DNA of 54,456 bases from an uncultured Pseudomonadales bacterium. GTDB lineage: Bacteria > Pseudomonadota > Gammaproteobacteria > Pseudomonadales > Azotimanducaceae. The notes beneath the pieces were generated by a model. It was not told the DNA's origin, made no database searches, and saw only the letters and a list, made by a program, of their open reading frames with translations. The translations under genes were made by a program, and so were the position numbers. Where the stretch lies: the NCBI GenBank assembly GCA_938036875.1, contig CALHVX010000039.1, forward strand, positions 1 to 54,456, read 5' to 3'. Within the stretch, counting starts at the first letter, position 1, and every line of letters begins with the position of its first letter. This document shows positions 8,421 to 17,279 of this stretch, one piece after another.

Positions 8421-8966
8421 ATGAAAGTACTGCTAGTTGTCGCTGTTGCGCTCGTCACCTACCTTTGGCTTAGCGGACCCGCTAGTGTGGGCCAACTAAA
8501 CGCGGATGATAGTTACTATTACCCCGGCTACACCATAGCCTCGTTGGAATCCTTTCGTATCTCTGGACGAGTCCTTTCGGTGCATACCTATAACAGCGGT
8601 CGCGAGGCTGAGTTATCACCCTTGGATATCGCCTTAGGTTGGGGTGGCATGGCTGACCTGGGGAATATCAACCAGCTGGAGTTGGCTCAGCGTAATCGCT
8701 GGCTATATTGGAAGGCGCAACGCCTTCCTATGCCTCGCGCTGAGCTTGTTGCTAGCATGGCCAATATTCATATTATCCCGGCGGATGCAGCGGTTGTTGC
8801 GCAATTGGCAGATCTCCCTGTGGGCGTGATGGTTGAATTGCATGGTGATCTTGTTGAAGCGCGTGGTGAGGATGGATGGCGCTGGCGTAGCTCGTTATCA
8901 CGCACGGATACCGGTGCTAAATCTTGCGAGCTGTTGCTGCTACGCAAGGTTGTGTTCATCTCTTAA
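8421..8966 (+). CDS. Conserved membrane-anchored protein of unknown function
   Basis: A 181-aa protein with an N-terminal hydrophobic segment (residues 3-18), either a signal anchor or signal peptide, followed by a periplasmic domain. Conserved-looking blocks include FRISGRVLSVHTYNSGREAE, LSPLDIALGWGGM, NRWLYWKA, NIHIIPAD and the C-terminal GWRWRSSLSRTDTGAKSCEL. I recognise this pattern as a proteobacterial family of uncharacterised proteins and do not know its function. It stands between two oppositely oriented groups, with its own likely promoter. The single Cys near the C terminus is not a lipobox. Confidence 0.8.
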   Translation: MKVLLVVAVALVTYLWLSGPASVGQLNADDSYYYPGYTIASLESFRISGRVLSVHTYNSGREAELSPLDIALGWGGMADLGNINQLELAQRNRWLYWKAQRLPMPRAELVASMANIHIIPADAAVVAQLADLPVGVMVELHGDLVEARGEDGWRWRSSLSRTDTGAKSCELLLLRKVVFIS

Positions 8967-9076
8967 GTTGCACTGGCGCATGGCTGGCTCATAACCAGAT
9001 CCTTACTAGGCAATGGCTCTGAACTCGGTCACTATGTGGCTTGCTCGGAGTGATCAAATCAGCCAGGGGTGCCCTT

Positions 9077-10645
9077 ATGAACCGACGTAGATTTTTGAAT
9101 CAAGTGCCAACGCTAAGCGCCATGGCTGGGTTAGCCAGTTGCGCCAGTGACCCAGGTTCAATGGGCATATCCGTCGGCGCTGGGCAATCGCAGAGCTTTG
9201 CGCACGGGGTGGCCAGTGGTGACCCGCTGGCCAATGCGGTCATTTTGTGGACCCATGTTCGGCCTAGCAGCGGGCAGGGTGATGTTCCATCGGTTGCGGT
9301 TAAGTGGCGTGTCGCCAAAGATCAAGGCATGCAGCAAACGGTTGCTCAAGGCAACGTATCAGCCTTGGCCAGTCGAGATTTTACGGTCAAAGTGGATGTG
9401 CAGGGGCTAGCGCCGGATAGTTACTACTACTATCAATTCGAAGCCCAATCCGAACGTAGTCCAGTAGGCCGTACGCGTACGCTAGCCGCTACTGGTCTAG
9501 GGGATGTCCGTATGGCGGTTGCCTCCTGCGCAAATTATCCTTTTGGTCACTTTAATGTCTATCGTCGTATTGCTGAGCGAGATGACCTAAATGTGGTGGT
9601 GCATCTTGGTGACTACCTGTACGAATATGCCCCTGGCACCTACGACGGCAAATCTACGACCCGAGCGCACTTTCCGCCGCGCGAAATTGTGGCGCTGGCC
9701 GACTACCGTATGCGGCATGCGCAGTACAAGCGTGACCCGGACCTTCAAGCGGCGCACCAACAGCACCCTTGGATTTGTGTTTGGGATGATCACGAAAGTA
9801 CCAACAACAGTTGGCTTAACGGCGCGGAAAATCACAATCCAGGTGAGGGTGAATGGTCGGTGCGTAAGCAAGCGGCTATTCGTGCTTACCACGAGTGGAT
9901 GCCCATTCGAGAGCAATCCGCGTCTACTACCGGTGCTCATATTTACCGCAGCTTCCAATTTGGCGACACCGCCGACTTATTGATGCTGGATACGCGCCTT
10001 CACGGTCGCAGTGAGCAGGTAGATCGGCTGGATACCAAAGCGTTGCAAGATCCATCACGGACCTTACTTGGGGCCGATCAATTGGCCTGGATGCAAGCTG
10101 AGCTGCAAGGCTCGAAAGCGCGTGGTGCACGTTGGCGCGTATTGGGCCAGCAGTGCATGTTGGGCCAGTTGCTTAACGCCCAACAGCAAGTGCTAAATGC
10201 GGACCAATGGGATGGCTATCCGATTGAACGCAAGCAAATTCTAGACCATCTGCAACAAGCGGCAATTGACAATACGGTGGTATTGACCGGCGATATACAT
10301 TCCTCCTGGGCAATGGATGTTACGCAAGATGCGTTTGGTGGTGACTACAATCCAGATACAGGTAAAGGCAGTGTTGCCGTTGAGTTGGTCACTAGTGCGG
10401 TAACATCGCCATCACCCTATGGCACAGTCGAACAGGCGGCTCCACGCGAGTTAGAGCGAATGCAAGATCCACATATTCATTGGGTTAACTTTCAAAAGCG
10501 TGGGTATCTAGTGGTAGATCTCACGGCGGAGCGAGCGCTTGCTCAATGGTGGCTGGTGGATAACGTTGCCTCGGTGCAGCACAGGCAAACACTGGCGAAG
10601 AGCATGGTTACGGCTAGCGGCACTAACCATCTGGTTGATGCTTGA
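9077..10645 (+). CDS. phoD: PhoD-like alkaline phosphatase/phosphodiesterase
   Basis: Secreted metallophosphatase of the PhoD family, 522 aa, releasing phosphate from organic esters. ATG 9077 is chosen because it gives a Tat signal (NRRRFLNQ at once after the start) and has AGGGGT upstream; the longer reading from 9041 adds residues before the Tat motif. LASC at about 20-23 also fits a lipobox, so it may be a Tat lipoprotein. The N-terminal PhoD domain includes FAHGVASGDPLANAVILWT. The core has metal-binding blocks VHLGDYLYEY, WDDHE and LTGDIHSSWAMD. The SDR gene follows by 28 bp. No Pho box was identified. Confidence 0.92.
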   Translation: MNRRRFLNQVPTLSAMAGLASCASDPGSMGISVGAGQSQSFAHGVASGDPLANAVILWTHVRPSSGQGDVPSVAVKWRVAKDQGMQQTVAQGNVSALASRDFTVKVDVQGLAPDSYYYYQFEAQSERSPVGRTRTLAATGLGDVRMAVASCANYPFGHFNVYRRIAERDDLNVVVHLGDYLYEYAPGTYDGKSTTRAHFPPREIVALADYRMRHAQYKRDPDLQAAHQQHPWICVWDDHESTNNSWLNGAENHNPGEGEWSVRKQAAIRAYHEWMPIREQSASTTGAHIYRSFQFGDTADLLMLDTRLHGRSEQVDRLDTKALQDPSRTLLGADQLAWMQAELQGSKARGARWRVLGQQCMLGQLLNAQQQVLNADQWDGYPIERKQILDHLQQAAIDNTVVLTGDIHSSWAMDVTQDAFGGDYNPDTGKGSVAVELVTSAVTSPSPYGTVEQAAPRELERMQDPHIHWVNFQKRGYLVVDLTAERALAQWWLVDNVASVQHRQTLAKSMVTASGTNHLVDA

Positions 10646-10673
10646 GCTGAAAAAGAGGAGCTAGGGAGCAGAT

Positions 10674-11438
10674 ATGGGTCGACTAACGGGCAAGATTGCC
10701 CTCATCACCGGCGGTGCATCGGGTTTGGGCAAAGGGATAGCGCAACGATTCACCCAAGAGGGCGCAACAACCCTAGTAACGGACGTAAACCCACAGGGGG
10801 CAGAGACGGCTGAAGCGCTTGGTGCAGATTTTCTAGAGCAAGATGTACGGTCCGAAGCAGGTTGGGAGCAAGTGTTTGCTCAGCTCGTTGAGCGCTACGC
10901 AAGGGTTGACGTGGTGGTGAACAACGCGGGCATCTTCAGCAATAACCCAGTTGACGAAACACCCCTTGATGAATGGCAGCGCACCTTAGATGTCAATTTA
11001 ACCGGCGTGTTTCTGGGTTGCAAACACGCGGTGCGCGCTATGAAGCGCAATGTTGGTGGGGCGGGTGGCTCAATCATCAATCTATCGTCGGTGGTTGGTC
11101 TGCGCGGGCAATTGGGTGGTTCAGCCTACGGCGCAAGCAAAGGTGGCGTACGCTTGCTCACGAAAACCGTGGCTTTAGAAAACGCCAGAATTGGCATCCG
11201 TTGCAACTCTATCCATCCGGGTGTTATTGATACGCCTATTATGGATCCGCTCTTTGCGTCCTCCAGTGATCCGCAAGCGATGCGCGCAGGTATTGAGGAA
11301 TCGTTACCTATTGGCTACATGGGCGAGCCGGCGCGTGACATTGGCAACCTAGCGTTATTTTTAGCGAGCGACGAAAGCGTATACATAACTGGCGCCGAGA
11401 TGGTGGCCGATGGTGGAATGACCATCGGCCTGCCTTAG
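10674..11438 (+). CDS. Short-chain dehydrogenase/reductase (3-ketoacyl-reductase/glucose dehydrogenase type)
   Basis: Classical SDR, 254 aa. The cofactor loop is TGGASGLGKG (residues 13-22), NNAG is near 81-84, the catalytic serine is in NLSSVVGL (about 137-144), and YGASKGG supplies Tyr and Lys (about 153-159). The ending YITGAEMVADGGMTIGLP is typical. The ATG is preceded by a good AGGAGCTAGGGAGC region. It lies 28 bp after phoD, probably in the same transcript, although the two functions have no obvious connection. Substrate unknown. Confidence 0.92.
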   Translation: MGRLTGKIALITGGASGLGKGIAQRFTQEGATTLVTDVNPQGAETAEALGADFLEQDVRSEAGWEQVFAQLVERYARVDVVVNNAGIFSNNPVDETPLDEWQRTLDVNLTGVFLGCKHAVRAMKRNVGGAGGSIINLSSVVGLRGQLGGSAYGASKGGVRLLTKTVALENARIGIRCNSIHPGVIDTPIMDPLFASSSDPQAMRAGIEESLPIGYMGEPARDIGNLALFLASDESVYITGAEMVADGGMTIGLP

Positions 11439-11453
11439 CCTCGATGTTGAGTT

Positions 11454-12131
11454 TTAGTAGATGCGTCGAACAACCACTTTAGCAACAGGATTGCGCCAGT
11501 CGTAGGTGGCCGAGTTCACATCACCGATTCCTTGAATGCCATTGGCAATATGGACGTGTCCTTCGCCGCCAGCGTTCGGTGAATCGCCTTCACCGCCGCA
11601 CAGAGGGCCTGGAATGTTGGCGCACCACTCATCGTTAGGTTCGCTACCAGCGTCATAACCCAGCGCGTAAAAGGTCTTCTTGCCATAGCGTGGTAGGCGC
11701 ACTGAGTTCAGCGCGACAAAGCTATCGTTGGTTGGAAGAATCATGGCTGCGAAGCTTAGGCGGGTTCGGTTGCGGCGACCTTCCAGCTTAAGCGTTACGC
11801 TTTGCCCAGCGAAGAGTAGAGGTGGGGTGCCCAAAACATCCGCGCTATTGGCGGTGTCGATCACTTTGCCAGTACCTGCTAGCTCGTTGGCTAATTCAGT
11901 GGGGTTGCCACCTTCGGCCAATAAGGCAAGGCCAGGACTACTGGGTTGGCCTAGCTCGAAGTAGGCAATAGCTGGTCGGTGAGTAGCCGCAAGTATCGGG
12001 GTAAATTGCGATGCTTTGGTGATGTTGGTGATGGTCACCTCATACACAGGGTTGTTGTAGTGCTCAGCCTGGGCTGCTTGGGTGAAGAGTGCCAGGCAAG
12101 CGATTGCGGCACCTAGTACGTAAGCTTTCAT
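11454..12131 (-). CDS. Secreted spondin-domain protein
   Basis: A 225-aa exported protein. Residues 1-22 form a clear signal peptide ending in AQA. The mature part matches the bacterial spondin_N type: YEVTITNITKASQFTPILAA near the N terminus, then HRPAIAYFELGQPSSPGLALLAEGG, LSFAAMILPTNDSFVAL and a C-terminal HVHIANGIQGIGD segment. Two cysteines (CANIPGPLC) could form a disulfide. In animals the domain is in extracellular matrix proteins; in bacteria its role is not established. It converges on the SDR gene with 15 bp between stops. Confidence 0.85.
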   Translation of the reverse strand: MKAYVLGAAIACLALFTQAAQAEHYNNPVYEVTITNITKASQFTPILAATHRPAIAYFELGQPSSPGLALLAEGGNPTELANELAGTGKVIDTANSADVLGTPPLLFAGQSVTLKLEGRRNRTRLSFAAMILPTNDSFVALNSVRLPRYGKKTFYALGYDAGSEPNDEWCANIPGPLCGGEGDSPNAGGEGHVHIANGIQGIGDVNSATYDWRNPVAKVVVRRIY

Positions 12132-12323
12132 GATAGATCTCCCTTGGTTTTATGTGTGCGACTTGGTTGCTGAAACACATTGGTGTGCGGCAGCGAGCGA
12201 GCCTGGGGAGTATGAAAATCTGCCCATTGGACTTCCTCACGAATTTCTCACGCTAAGCTAACCAATCTATATCTGGCGGGCTGATTAAGGTGGAAGCATC
12301 AAAGATTTGCCTTTTATGGACAT

Positions 12324-12344
12324 ATACTGTGTAATACATAGTAT
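12324..12344. promoter_or_regulatory. Near-perfect palindrome upstream of padR (putative PadR operator)
   Basis: ATACTGTGTA-A-TACATAGTAT: 9 of the 10 arm positions are complementary around a single central base. It lies 71 bp before the padR start. PadR family members typically bind AT-rich palindromes in their own promoters, so autoregulation is likely. The assignment is by position and symmetry only. Confidence 0.55.
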
Positions 12345-12415
12345 GTTATGCACAGCAAGTAAAAGTCTTTGCCCAATATGCCTATTTGCGAAAGCAAATA
12401 GGAGGGGTAGCGCTA

Positions 12416-12763
12416 GTGGATGATCAGCTAGAGCCAGAGGCGCTCGATAAGCTCCGCGCAGAGCTTCGTCGTGGTGTCATCGTGTTAGCCGTAATGGCGC
12501 AGCTGCGTACGGAGCACTACGGTTACTCGCTGCGTAAAACCCTAGCAGACGCTGGAATCGCGGTTGAGGAGGGTACCTTGTATCCACTGATTCGACGGCT
12601 TGAAAAACAGGGCTTATTGGACAGTCAGTGGCGCGTTGAGGCTAACCGCAAAAAGCGCTTCTACCGCTTGTCGGGCGCAGGTCAATCTGCGCTGGCAACG
12701 CTTGGTCGGGAGTGGACGGCGCTAAATGCCGGGGTGGAGAAGCTACTGGATCCTTCGGAATAA
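12416..12763 (+). CDS. PadR family transcriptional regulator
   Basis: DNA-binding winged-helix regulator, 115 aa. The PadR signature is the helix-turn-helix with GVIVLAVMAQL, YGYSLRKTLADAGIAVEEGT, LYPLIRRLEKQGLL and the wing RKKRFYRLSGAG. GTG 12416 is chosen because AGGAGGGG stands about 8-10 bases upstream; the frame is open to 12386 but has no better start. The membrane protein gene downstream is a common PadR partner in which the regulator responds to membrane or signalling state. The near-perfect palindrome at 12324-12344 is a plausible autoregulatory site. Confidence 0.9.
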   Translation: MDDQLEPEALDKLRAELRRGVIVLAVMAQLRTEHYGYSLRKTLADAGIAVEEGTLYPLIRRLEKQGLLDSQWRVEANRKKRFYRLSGAGQSALATLGREWTALNAGVEKLLDPSE

Positions 12764-12828
12764 CCGTATCGATCAACAGTACCGATGGACCCGAAGTAAT
12801 GAGAAAAAAAATTAGACACGAGGATGCT

Positions 12829-13764
12829 ATGGAATTGGTGAACAGCTATCTATTGCAAGTAGGGCAACATCTACCGCGCGATCAACGTTCCGACATCATT
12901 AGAGAATTGCGCGATGACATCACCGAGCAGCTTGACGCGCTGGCGGAGCAAGCTGGACGCTCGCCCGATGCAGCGGATGAGCGTGCAGTGCTCGGTCGTC
13001 TTGGCCATCCGCTTAAAGTGGCGAGCTCCTACTCTTCTCGGCGGTATTTGATTGGACCGGGATTGTATCCAGCTTACCTAAAAACACTACGAACTAGCAT
13101 TGGGCTGGTGCTAGCCTCGTTTTTGTTGTTCTGGGTGGCGATGGGCTCTGACAATACGGGCACCTATGTATTGAAAGGCTTGTTGGGGCAGGTACTTGGA
13201 ATCTCATTTTGGGTTGCCGTTATAGTGACCACGGTATTTCTGCTGCTAGAAACGTCCGGGGACAAGTTGGGTTGGTACCATGACTGGTCGCCAGATCAGC
13301 TGAAAAGGGGTGTTTCCTCTGTCGACACTGGGGATCTGGTGATCAACCTGATAGCCGAAGGTTACTTTCTGCTGCTATGGAATGGCTTTGTTAGCTTTAG
13401 CTGGGGTGCAGATCCGCAATGGCTTGCGGGGCTGGATTTTTCTTCGATCTGGGCTGATCTATTCTTGCCGTTGAACCTGACAGTAGGCGGGTTGTTTGGG
13501 GTTCATGCCGTTGTATTGGTGCAATGGGTTTGGCAACGTTGGTCTGCTTGTTTGGAGTTAGTCTTTGGTGTTCTGCTGTTAGGGGTGCTTGCGATCTTAC
13601 TGCTTGCAGGGAACCTTGTGACTTGGAATGATACCGCACCAGAGGAGACTGTCGTTTGGGCAGACCGTACGCTACGTTTTGCGGTTGTTATGGTCGCTGT
13701 GTTCACCCTTTGGGATAGTAAATTAGCCTACGGGCGCTGGCGGCAGCCGGCGTTTGATGAATAA
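12829..13764 (+). CDS. PadR-associated membrane protein with HAAS-like N-terminal domain
   Basis: A 311-aa protein. Residues 1-70 form a helical cytoplasmic domain of HAAS/DUF1700 type (ELVNSYLLQVGQHLPRDQR, then IIRELRDDITEQL and LGRLGHPLKVASSYSSRRYL). Several hydrophobic segments follow (about 90-110, 123-145, 180-200, 218-240, 249-270). ATG 12829 has GAGG 5 bases before it and places the domain at the N terminus as in the family; ATG 12799 is an alternative. It lies 65 bp after padR. Such proteins are thought to be anti-regulator or signal-receiving partners of PadR, which is inference here. Confidence 0.8.
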   Translation: MELVNSYLLQVGQHLPRDQRSDIIRELRDDITEQLDALAEQAGRSPDAADERAVLGRLGHPLKVASSYSSRRYLIGPGLYPAYLKTLRTSIGLVLASFLLFWVAMGSDNTGTYVLKGLLGQVLGISFWVAVIVTTVFLLLETSGDKLGWYHDWSPDQLKRGVSSVDTGDLVINLIAEGYFLLLWNGFVSFSWGADPQWLAGLDFSSIWADLFLPLNLTVGGLFGVHAVVLVQWVWQRWSACLELVFGVLLLGVLAILLLAGNLVTWNDTAPEETVVWADRTLRFAVVMVAVFTLWDSKLAYGRWRQPAFDE

Positions 13765-13855
13765 GCTAAACAAGATAAGGTCGTGTGGGGCACCTTAACC
13801 AGGTTAGCCAAGTCTCCAAATAGCTGAACCCAATAACTTAGGCGGTACCCTGATT

Positions 13856-14344
13856 ATGTCTGAAACTCTAACCACCAATTTGCAGCGGGTCATGCTGGTG
13901 CACGGCCTGTTGGTCATTCTCATTGCTATGTTGGCCGGCTTCATGTTGATGTTTGGTTTGGTCGGTGGCTTCGAGGTCTGGCCGGGTAAGATCCTCGATT
14001 TTTCGGTCTACGGAACCACCCAGGGCTGGGTGCGTGCGCACACCGGCGGTATCACCAACGGTTTGCTCGTGATGGCTGTTGCCTTTGCGCTGCCTAAGCT
14101 CAACCTTTCTGGCTTTCAGGAGAAGTTTGTCGCCTATGGCTTTATTTATGTGGCCTGGTCTTTCACGGTTTTTTATTGGCTGGGTAATGCTGCAGGCAAT
14201 CGTTCATTAACCTTCGGCGATAACCCGTTGGGCGAGTCCAGTTTGATTAGCGTTCTTGGCTTTTTGCCTGGATTACCCAGCGTGTTTTTAGTGCTAGTGT
14301 TGCTAGTGATTGCGATCAAAGCGTTGCTGCAGAAGGCGCCTTAG
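13856..14344 (+). CDS. Styrene-oxide-isomerase-like (StyC family) membrane protein
   Basis: Four-helix membrane protein, 162 aa, close to the usual 169 aa of StyC. StyC converts epoxides to aldehydes by a Meinwald rearrangement using heme b at a trimer interface. LVGGFEVWPGKILDF (35-49), VRAHTGGITNG (59-69) and NRSLTFGDNPLGE (115-127) match the StyC pattern closely. H62, N68 and Y107 fall at the same relative spacing as the heme-ligand and active-site His58, Asn64 and Tyr103 of StyC (constant offset of 4). No styrene monooxygenase is in view, so the natural substrate is open. The stop lies 2 bp from the convergent mutase gene. Confidence 0.8.
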   Translation: MSETLTTNLQRVMLVHGLLVILIAMLAGFMLMFGLVGGFEVWPGKILDFSVYGTTQGWVRAHTGGITNGLLVMAVAFALPKLNLSGFQEKFVAYGFIYVAWSFTVFYWLGNAAGNRSLTFGDNPLGESSLISVLGFLPGLPSVFLVLVLLVIAIKALLQKAP

Positions 14345-14346
14345 AT

Positions 14347-16152
14347 TTAGCTTAAGCCCACATGTTTGATGAGATCTTGTTGTACATCCCCCAGGAACCT
14401 TTGTAGATCTGCTTTAACCTGTTCCAAGCCACCGGCGGGAACTTGCTTGTTGGCAAATAGGTAAAATTTGATCTTTGGCTCCGTGCCTGAAGGTCGAATG
14501 GCAACGCGATAGCCCGCTTGCTCCATGGGCAGAACTAACATGTTGGCCGCTCGGCAATCGATTTTGCTCTCTGCTGCACCAGTCAGTGATCGGCAAACGC
14601 CGCTTTCGTAGTCTTCAATAGCCGTGACCAGCATTCCACCTAGTGTAGTTGGTGGCTGTTTACGCAAGTTGCCCATGATTGTCGCCATGTCTTCCATGCC
14701 TTTAGCGCCGGGCATGGCCTGCGCAAACGACCGTTCTTGGTAGCAGCCGACGCGCTCGTACAAAGCATCCAGCTCTTGGTGTAGCGTCCGGCCTAGTTGT
14801 TTTGCCTCTGCTGCTTGTTGCGCGAGCAATAGGGCCGCAATACTGGCATCTTTGTCTCTGATGTAGCTGCCAACTAAATACCCGTGAGCCTCTTCCATGC
14901 CAAAAACGAAGTGATCCTCGCCATGTTCATCGATGGCGTTGCTTATCCATTTAAAACCGGTCAATACATTGGTGATGGCTTTCACGCCATAAGATTCGGC
15001 GATAGCGGGTAACACATCGGAGGTCACCACGGTTTTTACCACATAGTGGTCTGCGGTGAGTGTTCCCAATGCTTGGCGTTTCTTTAGAACGTAGTCACCA
15101 ATCAAAGCCCCGATTTGGTTGCCAGATAGAGTGTCCCAGGTATCGGACCCCAAGGTCAGCGGTGCGGCTACGCCTATGCGGTCGCCATCTGGATCGCTCG
15201 CCATGGCAAGCTCTACACCCGTAACTCGCGCTTGGTCGATAATAGCATCGAACACAACCGCATTTTCAGGATTGGCAACGTTGTTTGGTACGTTAGGAAA
15301 ATCTCCGTTTGGTTCCCGATGCGGCGCAAATACTTCTACCTTTTTGAAGCCATCGCGCCTTAAGACTGGTACCACGCTGGACTCCGCTACTCCATGCAGT
15401 GGAGAAAACAAAATGTTTAAGTCTTTGGGGCTATCGAATGCTTGTTTAATCACCAGCGCTTGATAGAGATCGTCCATTACCTCATGCACCGAAGTTATCT
15501 TGCCATCCGATACTGCTTGGTCAAAGCTTCCGCGATGAATTTGGGTTACTTTCTCCATCGCGCGGGTTATCAAGCTGTCGTGAGGTGCGCAGAGCTGCCC
15601 GCCGTTGGACCAAAATACCTTAACGGCATTGTCTGATGGTGGGTTGTGACTTGCTGTGATCATCAAGCCAACCTGGCAGTTGTAGTGCCGCACTGTTGCG
15701 GCGAGTTCTGGTGTGCTCCGCATTTCTTCTAAGAAGTAGATGCTGAAACCGTTGGCGACCAATATCTCTGCAGCTAGCTTCGCAAACTCTAAGGACCGGT
15801 GTCGGCAGTCGTAGGCGATGGCGCAGCGTAGCTCGGTTGTGTTGCTTTGTTCCTTACGAACATAAGTTGCTAGTGCTTGTATGGTTTCGCCAATGATGCG
15901 AGTGTTGATCGCTGCAGAACCGATAGGATACATGCGTCCTCGGCGGCCGGCTGTACCAAAAGGTACAACTTGCCAGAATGCCTGATCAAGCTCGGTCCAA
16001 AGGCCGTCGGCCACATGGCTAGCTATGCATTGGGTATCCGTGTCCGAGTAGGGTGTATCTAACCAATGTTTGATGTTGACCTTGGCAGGCTCAGTGAGTA
16101 GGCCTTGCTTTACGGCAATAGTAATTTGATCCATCAATTCGGAAGTTTGCAT
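14347..16152 (-). CDS. Phosphoglucomutase/phosphomannomutase
   Basis: Alpha-D-phosphohexomutase, 601 aa, interconverting hexose 1- and 6-phosphates. The phosphoserine loop TASHNPP has S168. The metal loop is DPDGDRIG, the sugar-specificity loop GMEEAHGYL, and the phosphate-binding loop RPSGTEPKIKF near residue 565. An N-terminal FGTAGRRG element and the extra length place it with the PGM2/PgcA-like branch rather than AlgC. It is the last gene of a minus-strand trio (nucleotidyltransferase, glycosyltransferase, mutase), consistent with production and use of an activated hexose. Confidence 0.93.
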   Translation of the reverse strand: MQTSELMDQITIAVKQGLLTEPAKVNIKHWLDTPYSDTDTQCIASHVADGLWTELDQAFWQVVPFGTAGRRGRMYPIGSAAINTRIIGETIQALATYVRKEQSNTTELRCAIAYDCRHRSLEFAKLAAEILVANGFSIYFLEEMRSTPELAATVRHYNCQVGLMITASHNPPSDNAVKVFWSNGGQLCAPHDSLITRAMEKVTQIHRGSFDQAVSDGKITSVHEVMDDLYQALVIKQAFDSPKDLNILFSPLHGVAESSVVPVLRRDGFKKVEVFAPHREPNGDFPNVPNNVANPENAVVFDAIIDQARVTGVELAMASDPDGDRIGVAAPLTLGSDTWDTLSGNQIGALIGDYVLKKRQALGTLTADHYVVKTVVTSDVLPAIAESYGVKAITNVLTGFKWISNAIDEHGEDHFVFGMEEAHGYLVGSYIRDKDASIAALLLAQQAAEAKQLGRTLHQELDALYERVGCYQERSFAQAMPGAKGMEDMATIMGNLRKQPPTTLGGMLVTAIEDYESGVCRSLTGAAESKIDCRAANMLVLPMEQAGYRVAIRPSGTEPKIKFYLFANKQVPAGGLEQVKADLQRFLGDVQQDLIKHVGLS

Positions 16153-16205
16153 TGGTTGTTACCTAGATTAAGGTTGCTTAGATATGAGGTTCAGTCGCGC
16201 GATGC

Positions 16206-17276
16206 CTAGCTTTGACTGCTATGTAGCGAGTCCGGGCACTCTATGCTTTGGGTTGCAGAGCGCAGTGCAGCCTCTTGGACGATTTCTAGCAAATGTTCCA
16301 CGTGCGCTGCGACTGTATGAGTTTGCGTGACGGCGATTTGTGCCCTATCGCACATCGCATCTACGGCTTGAGTATTGGCTTCGCTTAGCACCCATTCGAT
16401 CGCCTCTGCATAGCTTTTGGGGGTGTTTTCCACAACTAAGCCGGTATCTTTGTGGTCAATAAACTCGCTAACACCTAGTGCGTTGGACACGATGACTGGC
16501 TTGCCAGCGCGCATAGCTCTTAGGTAAGTCAGCATGCCGGTGATACGTCGTACTTCGGTTTTTAGAGGCACCACCACTGCTGCAGCGGTTTCGATTAAGT
16601 CATCGTAGTCTTCTGGAGCAACTAGCCCGGCACGTACGTTTGCGGGCAGATCCGTTCGGCCTTCTAACCTGTTGCTACAGATGATGATCTCCCTGTTTGG
16701 GATTAGGCGCGCTGCTTCGATAAGCGGTTCGTAGTCACGAAACGAGTTGCCGCCAGCAAAAACGTGGTTGCCGCGGGGTTTAGGCACGACAAGCTGCCCC
16801 ATGTCTTGGAGGTAGAAGCCGCTTGCGCGTATTTTGCCTGGGCTGATCCCCCAATTTTTGGCCAAGACCGGAATTTCTGCCTTAGTATGGGTTGAGTACA
16901 AAGTGATGGCACGATCCGCCAAACGCATAGCGCAACGCTCCAGCCAACCCTTGAAGCCCGGGTCTGGCTCAAACATTTCACCGTAGAACACAATCGCCGG
17001 TCGCCATCGCTGGGGTAGGAAGCCAAGCAAAATAGTGGCGACTAACTCAGGTTTTAGGTGACCCCTAGAGCTGAATAGCAGCAATGTTTCATAATCGAAC
17101 GCCGCTCGCAGGACACGCCAGAAGAGAGCGAGCTCATGCCGTAAACACAGAGGTCCTTGAGGTAAGGTATCTAATGCCTCCGCGACTTCAATCACGTCGG
17201 CAGCCGCCATAAAGGTTTCGTTGCGCCATGGCCCAGCGCTAGTCGCTAGAGGTTTGCGTTGGCGCAAGCGTTTCAT
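16206..17276 (-). CDS. Glycosyltransferase (GT-B fold, family 4-like)
   Basis: Sugar transfer from an activated donor, 356 aa, probably cytoplasmic and membrane-associated. The C-terminal half has the usual donor-binding pattern: FAGGNSFRDYEPLIEAARL (about 178-196), ETAAAVVVPLKTEVRRITGM and LTYLRAMRAGKPVIVSNALG, followed by SEFIDHKDTGLVVE. The central IVFYGEMFEPDPGFK is unusual and might contact the acceptor. The gene starts 3 bp after the nucleotidyltransferase stop, so these are cotranscribed. Which glycan it builds cannot be told; there are no Wzx/Wzy genes nearby. Confidence 0.83.
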   Translation of the reverse strand: MKRLRQRKPLATSAGPWRNETFMAAADVIEVAEALDTLPQGPLCLRHELALFWRVLRAAFDYETLLLFSSRGHLKPELVATILLGFLPQRWRPAIVFYGEMFEPDPGFKGWLERCAMRLADRAITLYSTHTKAEIPVLAKNWGISPGKIRASGFYLQDMGQLVVPKPRGNHVFAGGNSFRDYEPLIEAARLIPNREIIICSNRLEGRTDLPANVRAGLVAPEDYDDLIETAAAVVVPLKTEVRRITGMLTYLRAMRAGKPVIVSNALGVSEFIDHKDTGLVVENTPKSYAEAIEWVLSEANTQAVDAMCDRAQIAVTQTHTVAAHVEHLLEIVQEAALRSATQSIECPDSLHSSQS

Positions 17277-17279
17277 GAC

